The translations under genes and the position numbers were made by a program. DNA of 64,000 nt, taken from Chimonanthus salicifolius (Eukaryota; Streptophyta; Magnoliopsida; Laurales; Calycanthaceae). Location: assembly GCA_013350335.1 (NCBI GenBank), contig CM023537.1:10038438-10102437 (forward strand). The letters are read 5' to 3'. The notes beneath the pieces were generated by a model. The model did not search any database, had not been told where the DNA came from, and worked only from the letters and a program-made list of their open reading frames with translations. Shown here piece by piece: positions 44,507 to 55,413 of the stretch (the first letter of the stretch is position 1; every line of letters begins with the position of its first letter).

Positions 44507-47378
44507 AGAAATAAACCAATAATCCACTTTTATTGTCATGACGACCTACAATAAGATAACTAAGATCTTTATATCCAATTTAATTTTGGAAATTATCTAT
44601 AAAATTGAGGATGAATAGATAATAGCCTGATCCTAAACCATGGACTCTACCAAGGGAAACAGCTGAGAATCATATGTAATTTTTTTTATTTTGTATAAAT
44701 GAAAGATGATTAGAGACTCAGTTCATTCACTAAATAGGACACCAACACAAATTTTTTCTAAGAACTGTAGGCTTTAACCCGACTAGAATTTGAAACAAAT
44801 TATGCGAGTGAACTGAGTTGACTGTGCTTCTCAGTTAGACATTGTAAAACTCAGTATCTTATTAAATCAAAATTCCTCTAAGTTTGAATTGATTTGAGTC
44901 AAGTCTTATAAAATTTTTATGTAATGACTTGTGCAGTAAGTCAATTAAGAATATAAGCTAGAGTTGCCACTGGTGCTGTAAAGTTGTTGAATTGTCTTGA
45001 AAAGCATACGTATCTCAGTGATAAAATGATTATATATATTTAAAGGTGTCATAAACTTCATTATAGTCTAATATTCATGAATCATGAGTAGAGTTTAAAT
45101 CAAGTTTTAACTTAGAAAGTAACTGAATAAAAATAAAGCATCAGATTTCAGGCAAATTGAAAGCACTTCACCTCATAAAAGCAACATTTGGAATATGCTC
45201 GTGAATAATGGTTTAATTATCCTTAATGCGATGATGTTAATGGTTATTATTGCATAATATTTTGTTACTAGAAGGCTAAAAGGACAAAAGAATATATGAT
45301 GATGACAACATAATAAATTCTCACATAGATTTTCTTTCTTTTGTGTCATGCAATCATTCTCTATGGTCATTTATATCTAGTACATGATCACGTATGCCGC
45401 AAGCTACAAAGGGTTTTTTAAAAAAAAATTAATAAGGATATCTTCACTCTACACTAGAAGTGAGACTAATTTTAAAAATATATAGAACCACCGCAAGCCG
45501 TGTGTAACAGATTAATTCAGGGGGAGATAATTCTAAGACATCTAGTCTAGTTCTAGAAAGACAAAAGATATGATCTTGATGAGAAAGAATAGAAAGGTAG
45601 AATTAAAAAAATCAACTTAGATAAATGAAAAAAGAGATTAATAATGATGATGGATAATCATTGATATAAGAGACATAAATGAACAATTAATGTTGACATC
45701 ATAAACAGTGCGCATGCGAAGAAATTGGGACATTTTCTGCATTAAAAAAATAAAATAAAATTAAGGACTACCATTTATAGGGTCCAAATGAAATTTATGA
45801 GTGCACGCAGCCAGGCTTTATACGAGCAATTTTGAAAATGTTTATCCTATTCTTTTGGAGCAGGGTATAAATATCAGTCTAAAATTAATAAATATTAAAT
45901 ATCAGTGTGTCAAAAATATGTATGCGACGGTATTGGATAAAAAAGGTTTTTAAAAAAATAAAAATATATTGTATCAGTGATATATCGGTGATAAGACAAT
46001 GTCTCAGTGATATCTCAGTTCAATATCAATAATATGTGACCAAATTGATTGTATAAAGTATATATAGGATAAAACGTATCCAAAAACCCCAAACACGATG
46101 CATGTTGACCGATATTTAAAATTTAGCTTTATACCATGTCAATGATTAGCCTCATCAAACATTTTCTTCCTCAAATTTAATTGCATGGAAGTTATCTACT
46201 TTCATTGAAGTATTAATTTTTCTTTTAACAAGTCCACCAAATTAATTGTGTCTTTGTGAAATTGCTGGTTTAAAATTTAATCAAATGAATGAGTGAAGTC
46301 GATTCTATGAAATCAGCTCACTGTATAGTTTATATTGACTTGATTGGATCCAAATTTAATTTGATTGGAAGGCCATCAGTAGCCATTCTTGAACCAATTT
46401 GACACATTAACCTAAATATAATTTAGGAAAAAAAGTTTTCTTGAAGCATTTTTGTACTAATGGTTATGAGTTTATGACATTGGGTGTTACAAAATGCAGT
46501 TGAGTGTGTGTTTTTGGATTGTCAAAAATCAATAAATTTGACTTTGCATTGATTAAAGTTGGCCCATGTATAAAATCATACTTAACGTAGGCCTTTAGAA
46601 ATTTGACTCTGGCCTGCTCACGGGCCTAGTACTTCTGGCCCATTCTAAATATCAAAAGTTTGAACCCATTCAAAACATGTTATGCTTTTCAAGGTTAAGG
46701 CTTGAGCTTCTTTGTTTAAGATTATTAAAAATTCAATAATTCATATTGAAAGATTGTTAAGCTACAAATGGACTAAATATGAGTCTAGTGGCTAGAAATT
46801 GAGTTTCGGTTTCAAATTGGTGCACTTGTAACCCATCATATACACTTTTAATTTGAATGGTTGAATTCTTAACTAATTTCAAAATAATTAAAAAATAAAT
46901 TAATTGTACACATGCACATATATAATAGCTAAATGGGCCAAATCTCGATGAGATTTTATCTTATATTTTTAAGATAAAAATGAAATAAGTAGATAAATAT
47001 TTTTACATATAATTGAAATCTAATAGTGAGGATGTATCAAATGAACATTCATCAACATTGAATCTATATATTTTTTTTTAAATATCATTTTAAACAGTTT
47101 AAATTTACCAATATATATACTCCAAATGAAATCCAAACAAATGACGTTCTTGAACTTACGGTAGTTTTGCCCTATAAAGATATTTGCACTCTAAAACTTA
47201 AATTAAATACCATGATTTAATAATTAATATCAAAATGGGAAGTGATTGGTGCACCAACATCTTTATATTTGGTGCATCAAATTTATGTGAAATATTAATT
47301 TTACCCAACAAATTAAAAGAGAGAAAGAAGAGAGATTATTTTATATAAATTTGGTGCACCAAGGATAAAAATTAGTGC
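44507..47378. other. Gene-free intergenic DNA
   Basis: AT-rich. At about 45895-46125 there are GATATATCGGTGATA-type words reminiscent of the CGGCCGATAT repeat family, too decayed to bound. At 46555-46700 there are GGCCCA/GGGCC words of the other MITE family. A fragment near 45425-45510 resembles one at 61530-61640. No gene was found. Confidence 0.5.
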
Positions 47379-47381
47379 TAT

Positions 47382-48147
47382 CAGAACCGGCCCAGGCGGC
47401 GGGTGAACCGGTGACCGCCTTCTTGAAGGCACGATTCCCTTCAAAAACCTCTGCACACTAAAAACTTTATCAAACCTTGTTGGACCGTGGTTCAACAAGG
47501 TATGATAAGTTAAACCTCCAACCGTACAGCAAGGTTGAACGGGCTTTAAATTTTTTTTTTAAAAAAAAAAAATTATAACCATTTTTTATATAAGATTGTA
47601 TGAATTTAGATTATGTAATATGTAGTTTCATATTCTCATAGATGTATTTTCTTAAATTTCAATAAATTTGATGGAGAGGAATGGTGGAGATGAAACAAAA
47701 AACTCGGCTTCTTTACATGATCAAAATCAATAAGAAGATGTTGGTTCTTTTGGAGATCATGGTGACTTTGGAAGTTAAATATTTTTTTACATTAATTAGT
47801 AATGGGTTGTTAGATGTTATTTTAGATTATGAAACTTTTTTATTTCTATGGTATTATTGGAGGATAAATATTGGACTGTTGGATTAGATTGTGAGATCAT
47901 AGATTATAAAACCTTTTTATTGGAATAAACAATTATATTTGGAAAATGGATGTTACCTTACTAGATTTTTAAATTTATAATTGTTTTTGTGAGAACAATA
48001 ATATGTTTATGAATATTTGCTTTGCTATTATTAATAATTTTATATTAATGGACACGATTTTGACCGACTTTCACCAAGGTTGAACTCGGTTGAAACTTAT
48101 TAAACCCAACCTTCCTCGGAGACAGTTCAGTAGATGGTCCTGTTCTT
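47382..48147. mobile_element. Possible non-autonomous hAT-like element
   Basis: The left end CAGAACCGGCCCAGGCGG and the complement of the right end TGGTCCTGTTCTT match at most positions over the first 13 bases. Words about GTTGAAC and ACCAAGGTTG recur near both ends. The 760-bp interior is AT-rich with no intact transposase. No clear 8-bp target duplication could be confirmed, so the assignment is tentative. Confidence 0.4.
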
Positions 48148-48201
48148 ATAATGTTGATAAAAATGTTATGCACCAATTACTTCCCTGTCAAAATACCTAA
48201 T

Positions 48202-48802
48202 CTTTATCTATTCATGTAGGTCATATAGATGCTGAATCTGAATCACTGAGAAGATGGACTCCATCAGCGAAACAAACGGTGGACAAAAATGACAAATAAT
48301 CTTAGTACTTAATGGAAAGATCTTTAAACTTCAAAATTCAAATAAAAAAATAATTTTCCTTTATCTATTCATGTAGGTCATATAGATGTCGGGATCAAAT
48401 TGACTCCATCAACTAAACAAACAGTGGATAAAAATGACAAATAATCTTAGCACTTGATGGAAAGAATTTTAAACTTCAAAATTCGAATAAAAAAATCCTT
48501 TTCCTTTATCTATTCATGTTGATCATATAGATGTTGAATCTAGATCACAGAGAAGATTGCTCCATCAGCTAAACAAATGGTGGGATAAAAATGACAAATA
48601 ATCTTAATACTTAATGGAAAGATTTTTAAACTTCAAAATTCAAATAAAAAAATTGTTTTCCTTTATCGATTCATGTAGGTTATATAGATGTTGAATCTGG
48701 ATCACTAAGAAAATTGACTCAATTAGCAAAACAAACACTGGACAAACCTTATCACCTAATGGAAAGATTTTTAAAACTTCAAAATTCAAATAAAAATATC
48801 CT
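48202..48802 (+). repeat. Four tandem copies of a ~150-bp unit upstream of CKS1
   Basis: Units begin with CTTTATCTATTCATG at 48202, 48359, 48504 and 48661 (spacings 157, 145 and 157 bp). Each contains CATATAGATG, GACTCCATCA, AATGGAAAGA and AACTTCAAAATTC. The array ends about 235 bp before the CKS1 ATG, just before its core promoter motifs. Confidence 0.9.
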
Positions 48803-48826
48803 GGATTGCATTTTTCAATTTCAAGT

Positions 48827-48880
48827 TCCAACGGCTATGTTTTTGAAACGGAGATTCCCGCTCTTTATCCTCTATATAAT
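48827..48880 (+). promoter_or_regulatory. CKS1 core promoter: MSA element, E2F-like site and TATA box
   Basis: TCCAACGGCTA at 48827-48837 fits the mitosis-specific activator consensus YCYAACGGYYA bound by three-repeat MYB factors. ATTCCCGC at 48854-48861 resembles an E2F site, and TATATAAT at 48873-48880 is a TATA box about 160 bp before the ATG. A second AACGG core lies at 48846. Such a set fits cell-cycle-regulated expression; binding is inferred from the motifs only. Confidence 0.7.
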
Positions 48881-49037
48881 AATCGTTTCTTTCTCCATTC
48901 CATTTCCTTATCTCAATGTACACGAATATTTCCAAACCCTCTGCGAATTGCACAATTTCTTCTTCTCTCTTTTACTTTTATTTTCTGTGTAGAAGAGACT
49001 ATAGCCTGGAATCCATAAATCTAAAAAGTTGAGGAAA

Positions 49038-49641
49038 ATGCCTGAAATTCAGTACTCCGATAAGTACTATGACGACAAGTTTGAATACAGGTTTCGCATC
49101 ATTTTATCTCTTCTTTTCTTTTAACTCCTCTTGTTAAAATTCTTGAAATGGGTTTCTTCTTCTTTTTTGTTTTTCCTCCTTGCAATCTTTACAGGCATGT
49201 TGTTTTACCTGGTGATATTGCAAAGCGGCTGCCGAAGAATGTACTTCTAACAGAGGTAATTACTACCAAAAATAACCTATGTTCTTTATGGAATTTACTG
49301 GTTAGGTTTAGAAACTATTGAGGAAATCTACATCTCCCACGCACAGCCATGGCTGGTGGATATGGCTCCTCTTTCTCTCTCTTTCTCTGTGTGTGTAAAG
49401 AGAGAATGAAGTGCACACAAAAGCCATGTAGATGAGTGAACAAATGGTGTCTATTCTATGGTAAGGTTATGGAATTGATCTAATTTATGGGCTTCTGTAG
49501 GATGAATGGAGAGCGATCGGCGTTCAGCAATCTCGTGGATGGGTTCATTATGCGGTTCACCGGCCGGAACCCCATATAATGCTTTTCAGAAGGCCTTTGA
49601 ATTATGAACAGAATCAAAAGCAGGGGAAAAATGGTCTGTGA
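49038..49641 (+). CDS. CKS1: Cyclin-dependent kinase regulatory subunit (CKS1), 3 exons
   Basis: Exons 49038-49090, 49195-49255 and 49501-49641 join in frame to 84 aa. The protein is nearly colinear with plant CKS1/Suc1: an [10 protein letters not shown] start, [26 protein letters not shown] (residues 39-55) and the hinge HRPEPH (58-63) followed by IMLFRRP. CKS proteins bind CDK and use an anion pocket (conserved Arg, Ser, Trp, Arg) to dock phosphorylated substrates, raising multisite phosphorylation in the cell cycle. The C-terminal tail ([12 protein letters not shown]) is Gln/Asn-rich and variable, as usual. It differs from Arabidopsis CKS1 at a few positions, e.g. [10 protein letters not shown]. 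All junctions follow GT-AG. Confidence 0.97.
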
Positions 49642-50011
49642 AAGAGTGAAAATGATTGAATCTCCTTTATAGTTACGGCTTCAAACAGTGGGTTCTTCCC
49701 TCTTAAGAACCAGGATTTTTAGCATAATATATTGTGCTATTGATTAAATCAGTTTAGTTTCCTTGTTTTCTTACCTTCTAATTGATGTCATTAGGAAAAA
49801 CGAGTTTAGGAAGGTTGCTATAAGGGTTTAGATTTGTACTCTGTTTAGAATCTATTAAAATGAATTGGATGCAACACTATTAACTACTGGACCTTTTCCT
49901 TTTTACTGGATTTGGTAATGATAATGTAAATTTTGTGCTTGTTTAGTAAATTTATGAGCTTCATCTCATCTAAATAATGTTGTATTGAGAAAATTGAACT
50001 ACTATTGTGGG
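49642..50011 (+). other. 3' flank of CKS1
   Basis: Probable 3' UTR and downstream DNA of CKS1, ending at a MITE. No other feature was recognised. Confidence 0.45.
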
Positions 50012-50265
50012 CAGGGTCGAAAATTTGGCTGGATCGAGATTTTGGCCGAGATTTCGGACGAATTCTCTGACTTTCTCCAATTTTTTTTTTTTGAAATCTC
50101 GGTCGCTTTTTTTTTCAAAAAAAAAATATTTAAAAAAATAAAAAAGACTGTTTTTTAAAAAAAAATTAAAAATATAAATATCGGCCGATATGAGCAAATA
50201 TCAGCCCGGACCCACAACCGATATTTGTTTTTTTTTTTTTTTCTCGGTCGAGATTTAAACCCTTG
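50012..50265. mobile_element. hAT-type MITE of the CGGCCGATAT family, perfect 8-bp duplication
   Basis: The 254-bp element begins CAGGGTCGAAAATTTGG and ends GATTTAAACCCTTG. ATTGTGGG flanks it identically at 50004-50011 and 50266-50273. The centre is a long A/T hairpin with GGCCGATAT / ATATCGGCC words. Ends and duplication size put it in the hAT superfamily. It is non-coding and defines the ends of the family found also at 50695, 57967 and 3450. Confidence 0.9.
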
Positions 50266-50273
50266 ATTGTGGG

Positions 50274-50694
50274 TTACATTGCTCAAATGATTGTTCCAGC
50301 AAAATTAGCTAGAGAGATTTGTTAGTTTTTATGATAACATTGTGCTAAGCTTGGGTGATTGATGAGATGTCAATATTTTTATGGTTCTGACTTCTGAGGG
50401 AAGCAGATTTTCTGCGAGGGAATTATATCAATAGTTTTGAATACTCAGTTCAAAACTCAGATGGGCTTTAGACTTCTTCTACAGTTTGGAATTGGGGCAG
50501 AGTTGGCCTGGGCTAAGTTTAACTGTTGGAATCGCGTCCAGTGAACTGGTGTAGCTTACATTACAGAAGGCTCCTTTGCTTAATGGCCCACAGACCATTC
50601 ATTGTGTTAGTCATATGGATCAGGCCCGGGTTCATCGTTATAACCTGCAGGCCACCTCCATGTTAAAAAACTTGGCTTCATTTTCGTTTCAAAA
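50274..50694. other. Intergenic DNA between two MITE copies
   Basis: Nothing recognised apart from a GGCCC-word stretch near 50580-50660. Confidence 0.45.
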
Positions 50695-50906
50695 CAGGGG
50701 TTGAAATCTCGGCCAATACGCATAGTATTAGCCAGAGATAAAAAAGTTCGGCCAATTTTTATTTTTTATTTTAAAAAAAAAATATCGGTGTGGGTCCAGT
50801 ACATATCTCAGCCGATATTTATATTTTAAAATTTTTTTAAAAAAAAAAAATCGGCCGAGATCAAATATCGACCGAAAATTCTGTTGGGCCAAATTTTTGA
50901 CTCCTG
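50695..50906. mobile_element. hAT-type MITE of the CGGCCGATAT family, second copy
   Basis: Starts CAGGGGTTGAAATCTCGGCC and ends AAATTTTTGACTCCTG, with ATATCGGCC words around an A/T core. The flanking 8-mers TTTCAAAA (50687-50694) and GTTCAAAA (50907-50914) agree at seven of eight positions. It is non-coding. Confidence 0.85.
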
Positions 50907-50914
50907 GTTCAAAA

Positions 50915-51717
50915 TGATAAAAATATTAGCTCTTTCGATCTTTCTGCATTGGAATCACCTAGTTTTCCCATGTACACTAAGGATATTTTTTGTTTATCAA
51001 TCTGCAATCTTTGTTTTGCTAAGTCAACAATGGGATCCTCCTCAATCTGTAATTTGAGCTATGTGTGTTACTGAAACCGGAGTTCAAAAAATTGATGGGA
51101 TGAATACACCTGGGCGAGTCAATTTCACAGATTTTCGAGTCTAGAAGAGACAACAAGATCATCCACCAGCACATTGGCATGCACAGTATTAACCTGCACA
51201 CACAAGCATGAGGCCCATTAAATGGGATGGTGATGTGTTTGCTAGAAAGGTTGAAGGCCCGCATGCCTAAATGTGCAGGGTGATGTGCAAGTGATCATTT
51301 TACAAGACAGACAGTTCTGTCATAGGCTTGGAAAAGACAAATTAGGATCCAAGCAAGTTCAGCTGCGAAGTTTTAACTATGATCATTGATACGTTCAATT
51401 TTGAGTGAAGCGCACGTGACGGCAATTAGAACACCTTAACTTGTTTTCTACCAAATAATAGAAGTGGTCTAGTGTAAGGAAAAGACATTATCATCTCGCA
51501 ATGGATCCTTCACATGCATGTCCAATCCTAAAATTTTCTTTTCAGTGGATGTTAATTTGTCTTGGGCACCAAATTCTTTTTCAACCTAGTGCCAAAAGAA
51601 TCCAGATTTTCATTGTTTATTAATGGAAAGAATTGAATTTTATTAACATACCAATTCTTATGCTTCAAATAAAAATAGGTATTTGAACAATAATGGTATG
51701 CCTACATTGGATGACAT
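50915..51717. other. Intergenic DNA between convergent CKS1 and CASPL5 genes
   Basis: Includes the probable 3' UTR of the minus-strand CASP-like gene. No further gene was recognised. Confidence 0.5.
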
Positions 51718-54213
51718 TCACCAAGAGGCAAGTAACCACAGATTAAATAGAGATGAAGCAGAAGTTAAAAACCAAGACAGGAAAGCCATAGCTGCAGAGA
51801 GCTGGTATCTGCCACATAAATTCGGGCTGCAGTAGGATCTGTCAATGTCAAGGAGGAGATCTATAACTCCAACTGTTGCACAAGCTGCTGCTAGTGAGAG
51901 CATTGATAAGACCTGTGAATCAATGGTATAGGTTATTAAGGAAGATGAGTTTTTGATCTTTGGACATTGAAGAGTGTGAACACTAACCCAATCTCCAATG
52001 ACAATGATCAGCATAATTCCTGGTTGGCGAAGAGGGCATCCAGTTAAGAGAGAGTATCCATCCACAATTGCTAATGTCAAACTCCATGGAATCATCAAAC
52101 CCATAATCGTTACCAGATAGCTGTCAAGACACATACCATTACAGCCAACCTGAGCATTATTTCAATGATCTCATCTAGATGGAAAAGGTAAGCAGGTACA
52201 CTTGCCAAAAATTCAAATAAACAAAAATTTAATTAAGTTTCACAAACATGACCTGTCATTTTAATTACATACTTTGGTCATAACAAAAGATATTATCTCA
52301 TTACGGGTGCTTGGGTGATGGCGGAGATTAATGATATTCAACTACTATCCCAGTAAACATCCAAGATAGTTTATTATACTCTGTTCTAAAGTTTACTAAA
52401 CCAATAACCATGATTCATGATGATGGTGATATACCAGATGAGATTAAGAGCATGAGCATCATCACTTGCATGTCCAATGGCACCTGAATCATTTGAACTT
52501 GAAAGAGGCTTCCATACAGAGTTGTTACTGAAGATATCCAGTGAAATAAGCTCTTATCATGCATATTTGCTCCATCAGAATCGCTACTAACTATTCCCTA
52601 ACTCTCTATCAAGTTAAATAGAATTTGTGAGATGGAGAATTTATTGTCGCAGTTGACCATGAATACCAGTGTCTACTTTATACTATTTCAAACTTTCATT
52701 ATGTAAAGAGATCAGTAATAGCTACAATATGGGGACATGCTCAGAATCTCCATTACAACTGAAATGACCTTGATGACACAATGGATTCTTATACAATATG
52801 ATTTAATTGAGTCGTGTCATATAAGTTCGCTATGTACCAATGATGAATGGTTTTTTATACTTAACCTGAAGAAACTTATAAAAATCTATGAATGATATCG
52901 CCATATAGACTTGATGAGTCACCTTGATGGCACACTGGATTCTATACAACATGATTTAATCAAGTCCTGTCAAATAAGTGTGTGAAGAATAAATGGCTTT
53001 CAAGTAATTGACACTGGTAGTTAATGATGGAACTGTTGTTTGATCATCACTGCAATCTATTTGCATCACTACTTCATTGTTTCATCATAGACAGCGAAAG
53101 TCCATTGAATGCTATGATTTCATACTCGGCTTTCAAGTAACAGGAAGCACAGCTTGTGGGCATTAAATATTTTAGGTGATGAACAACAGAAATAATGTGC
53201 GAGGTCGTATCTTCTTATGCCATTGATCATCACATGGTGGAACTTGTGGACATTAAAAATTATGACGGTGAAACAAAGTTATGATGCTATTGTGTATACC
53301 ACAACCCCAATTAGAAAAATAATTGAATTTTGAACTGAATTGCCAGCAATGAGACATCTACGTTATGCATTGACTGAATTGTTGATGTAACAGGAAACTT
53401 TCTCAAGAGAAAAAATATTTGATTTATAGGATGTTGACAAATAAACCTGTGAAGTGAAAAGGACTTGGATGACATTAGAGAAAGTAGTAAAACAATAACA
53501 TTCTAAATGGATCAAACATCAAAAATACAAGTCACAGGTAACTAATCATATTTTCCATAAAATATAGTTACAAAAAATGGGTGATCGGAGCAAGAAAAGG
53601 GGATAAAAGATGCAACGTATTCATATAGCTTCAAAAGTACAGCAAAGTCTATAATTTCAATTTTAATTCAGGTTCTATTTGCAGTTGGAAAGTACAGTCA
53701 TTAGCATGATAACTGAACATGTAGCTACCGGCTAATTGCGATACAATTTAGCAGACCCATTAGTGAATTTCAATTATTTCTCTGTTCACTAGACTTTGCT
53801 TGAAGTGAACTACAGAAAACCAGGTATTTCTTAGTAGTATCTGCTTTTTGAATCTTACCTGCCTTTCCCAAGCTCAAGTTACAAGTCCCAAACTCAAAAG
53901 TATTCTAATATTAATATCATTTAATAGTTGCAAGAATTGCAATTCATCTCTGGAAATCGAATGATAGCAACTGTGAGTTTGGAAAAGAAGTTCAAGCATT
54001 ACAATTTACAAGCATAGATTTTGGGGATTAATGTAGTCATAGCAATCCAATAAGGAGAAAGAAGATACAGGTTAAGATATACCAGAAGGCAGTATAGCTG
54101 TAGAACTCGACGCCCACAGACATTAAGAAGAGAGAAGCGCATGAGAAGAGCTCCTGTCCTAATCGCAGAGTCAAGCTAGCACTTGTGCCGAAAGAACCTG
54201 GAATTTCATCCAT
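51718..54213 (-). CDS. CASPL5: CASP-like protein, CASPL5 type, four membrane segments, 3 exons
   Basis: Minus-strand exons 54083-54213, 51988-52120 and 51718-51912 join in frame to 152 aa. Four hydrophobic segments lie at about 18-37, 43-64, 79-104 and 126-150. The family-defining Arg in the first segment (LRLGQ, R17) and Asp in the third (GDWV, D87) are present, as are the CASPL5 words SLTLRLGQ, YTAF, GDWVLSMLSLAAA, CGRYQLS and AFLSWFL. CASP proteins scaffold plasma-membrane domains such as the Casparian strip domain; most CASPL members have no known substrate or partner, so only a membrane scaffold role is inferred. The start is supported by the conserved short N-terminus (MDEIPGSFGT, compared with MKE.GSPGT in relatives). 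Intron 1 is about 2 kb and carries a small local duplication. Confidence 0.93.
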
Positions 54214-55065
54214 GGGAGACCACTATGCACAATAGATGGACAGCTGATACTGGTTCCTGCCTTGTAAGTTTTCATCTTAGCCATTCAAATCTCAACCCTG
54301 CCCACCTCCAGCTTCCCATCAATCAATAATCCAATACCCCCTTTAGGAAAGACGAGCAACTGCCGAGTTAGGTAGGCATCTCACTCAATCCAATAGAAAG
54401 GACTGCGCTGATTAGGGAGAGAAAAAGTCAATCTAAAGGTATCTGCAAGTTGGGTTTAATATTCGACTTCTTGATTGAATTTCCCAGTGAAATGAACTCA
54501 GTCTACAAATTTTGGAAGGGAGGTTTCTTTTCCTTTTCAGTCCTATGAAAGAAATTCAAGGACAGAAGAGATGACTGAAGATTTTGGTATCAAGAATGCA
54601 ATAAAGGCAATATGGGTAATTGGGTCTTCTTTACCACTGATTTCTTAAGATGATTCAGAAAGAAAGATAGCGAAAGGGAGGGAAATGGAAAGAAGATAAA
54701 TGTCAGTGATTCAGATTGCAAGTTTTCTGCTACGTGGGCTTCACTCTTTGTCTCGGAGATTCTTCAGGAAAAATGGTTGTTGAATACCCGATAATTTCGT
54801 TTTGGATGGTTTGGATCTGATTCATGTTTTGATTTCGGATGAATGATAGCAAGATCTCGTCTGGTTTCCTCTTCTTCTGCACACGGTTGGAATGCCGTTT
54901 CGCCCGATATACAGATTCGAGTGTCGGTAGGATTTCTCAAAGGGGTCAGCCTCATAAAACAAATTAATATAAAGACTTTAAATTATATTTAATTTTCAAT
55001 TTACCAATGGAGATGAATTAATTAGATACTTAATGTTGAGATTAATCAAAGAAGATCCAACTTTA
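54214..55065 (-). promoter_or_regulatory. Upstream region of the CASPL5 gene
   Basis: Probable 5' UTR and promoter on the minus strand. No clear TATA box or other gene was recognised. Confidence 0.4.
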
Positions 55066-55413
55066 TGTTGCGGCTGCTACGAATAAGTCTCACATTAGAA
55101 TTGAAAGGAAGATCTAGGGGTTTATAAAGAATTTGGATTACTCCACCTAAAATATTAGTCTTTTGGACTGGAAGTCCAAATCTTAGGTGGTATTAAAGTC
55201 AGGTCTCATACTATCTTATATGAATTCAAGAGATCTCTTAAGCGAACAATCGGTGTCTCTCTCCGTTGGATGGCTTTGTTCGAGAGGAGATTGTTGGAGC
55301 TATTGCGAACAAGTATTATATTAAAAGTGTAAAAGGAAATTTAGAAATTTATAAAATATTTGGATCACTCCACTTAAAATAATAGTCTTTTGGACTGAAA
55401 GCCGATGACCTAA
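55066..55413 (+). mobile_element. TRIM (miniature LTR retrotransposon), copy 2
   Basis: Two LTR-like direct repeats (about 55066-55195 and 55292-55413) start TGTTG and share GCTACGAATAAG / GCTATTGCGAACAAG, GGATCACTCCACTTAAAAT and TAGTCTTTTGGACTG. The first is followed by TGGTATTAAAG, a decayed form of the TGGTATCAGAG primer-binding site of copy 1. The second is preceded by the purine tract CGAGAGGAGAT. The interior is about 96 bp. Shared LTR words such as TTTTGGACTGGAAGTCCA show that it belongs to the same family as the copy at 44152-44506. Confidence 0.83.

Noticed and set aside
47681..47887. 68-aa ORF as a small gene
   Set aside because: It lies inside a candidate transposon remnant, is AT-rich and shows no domain.
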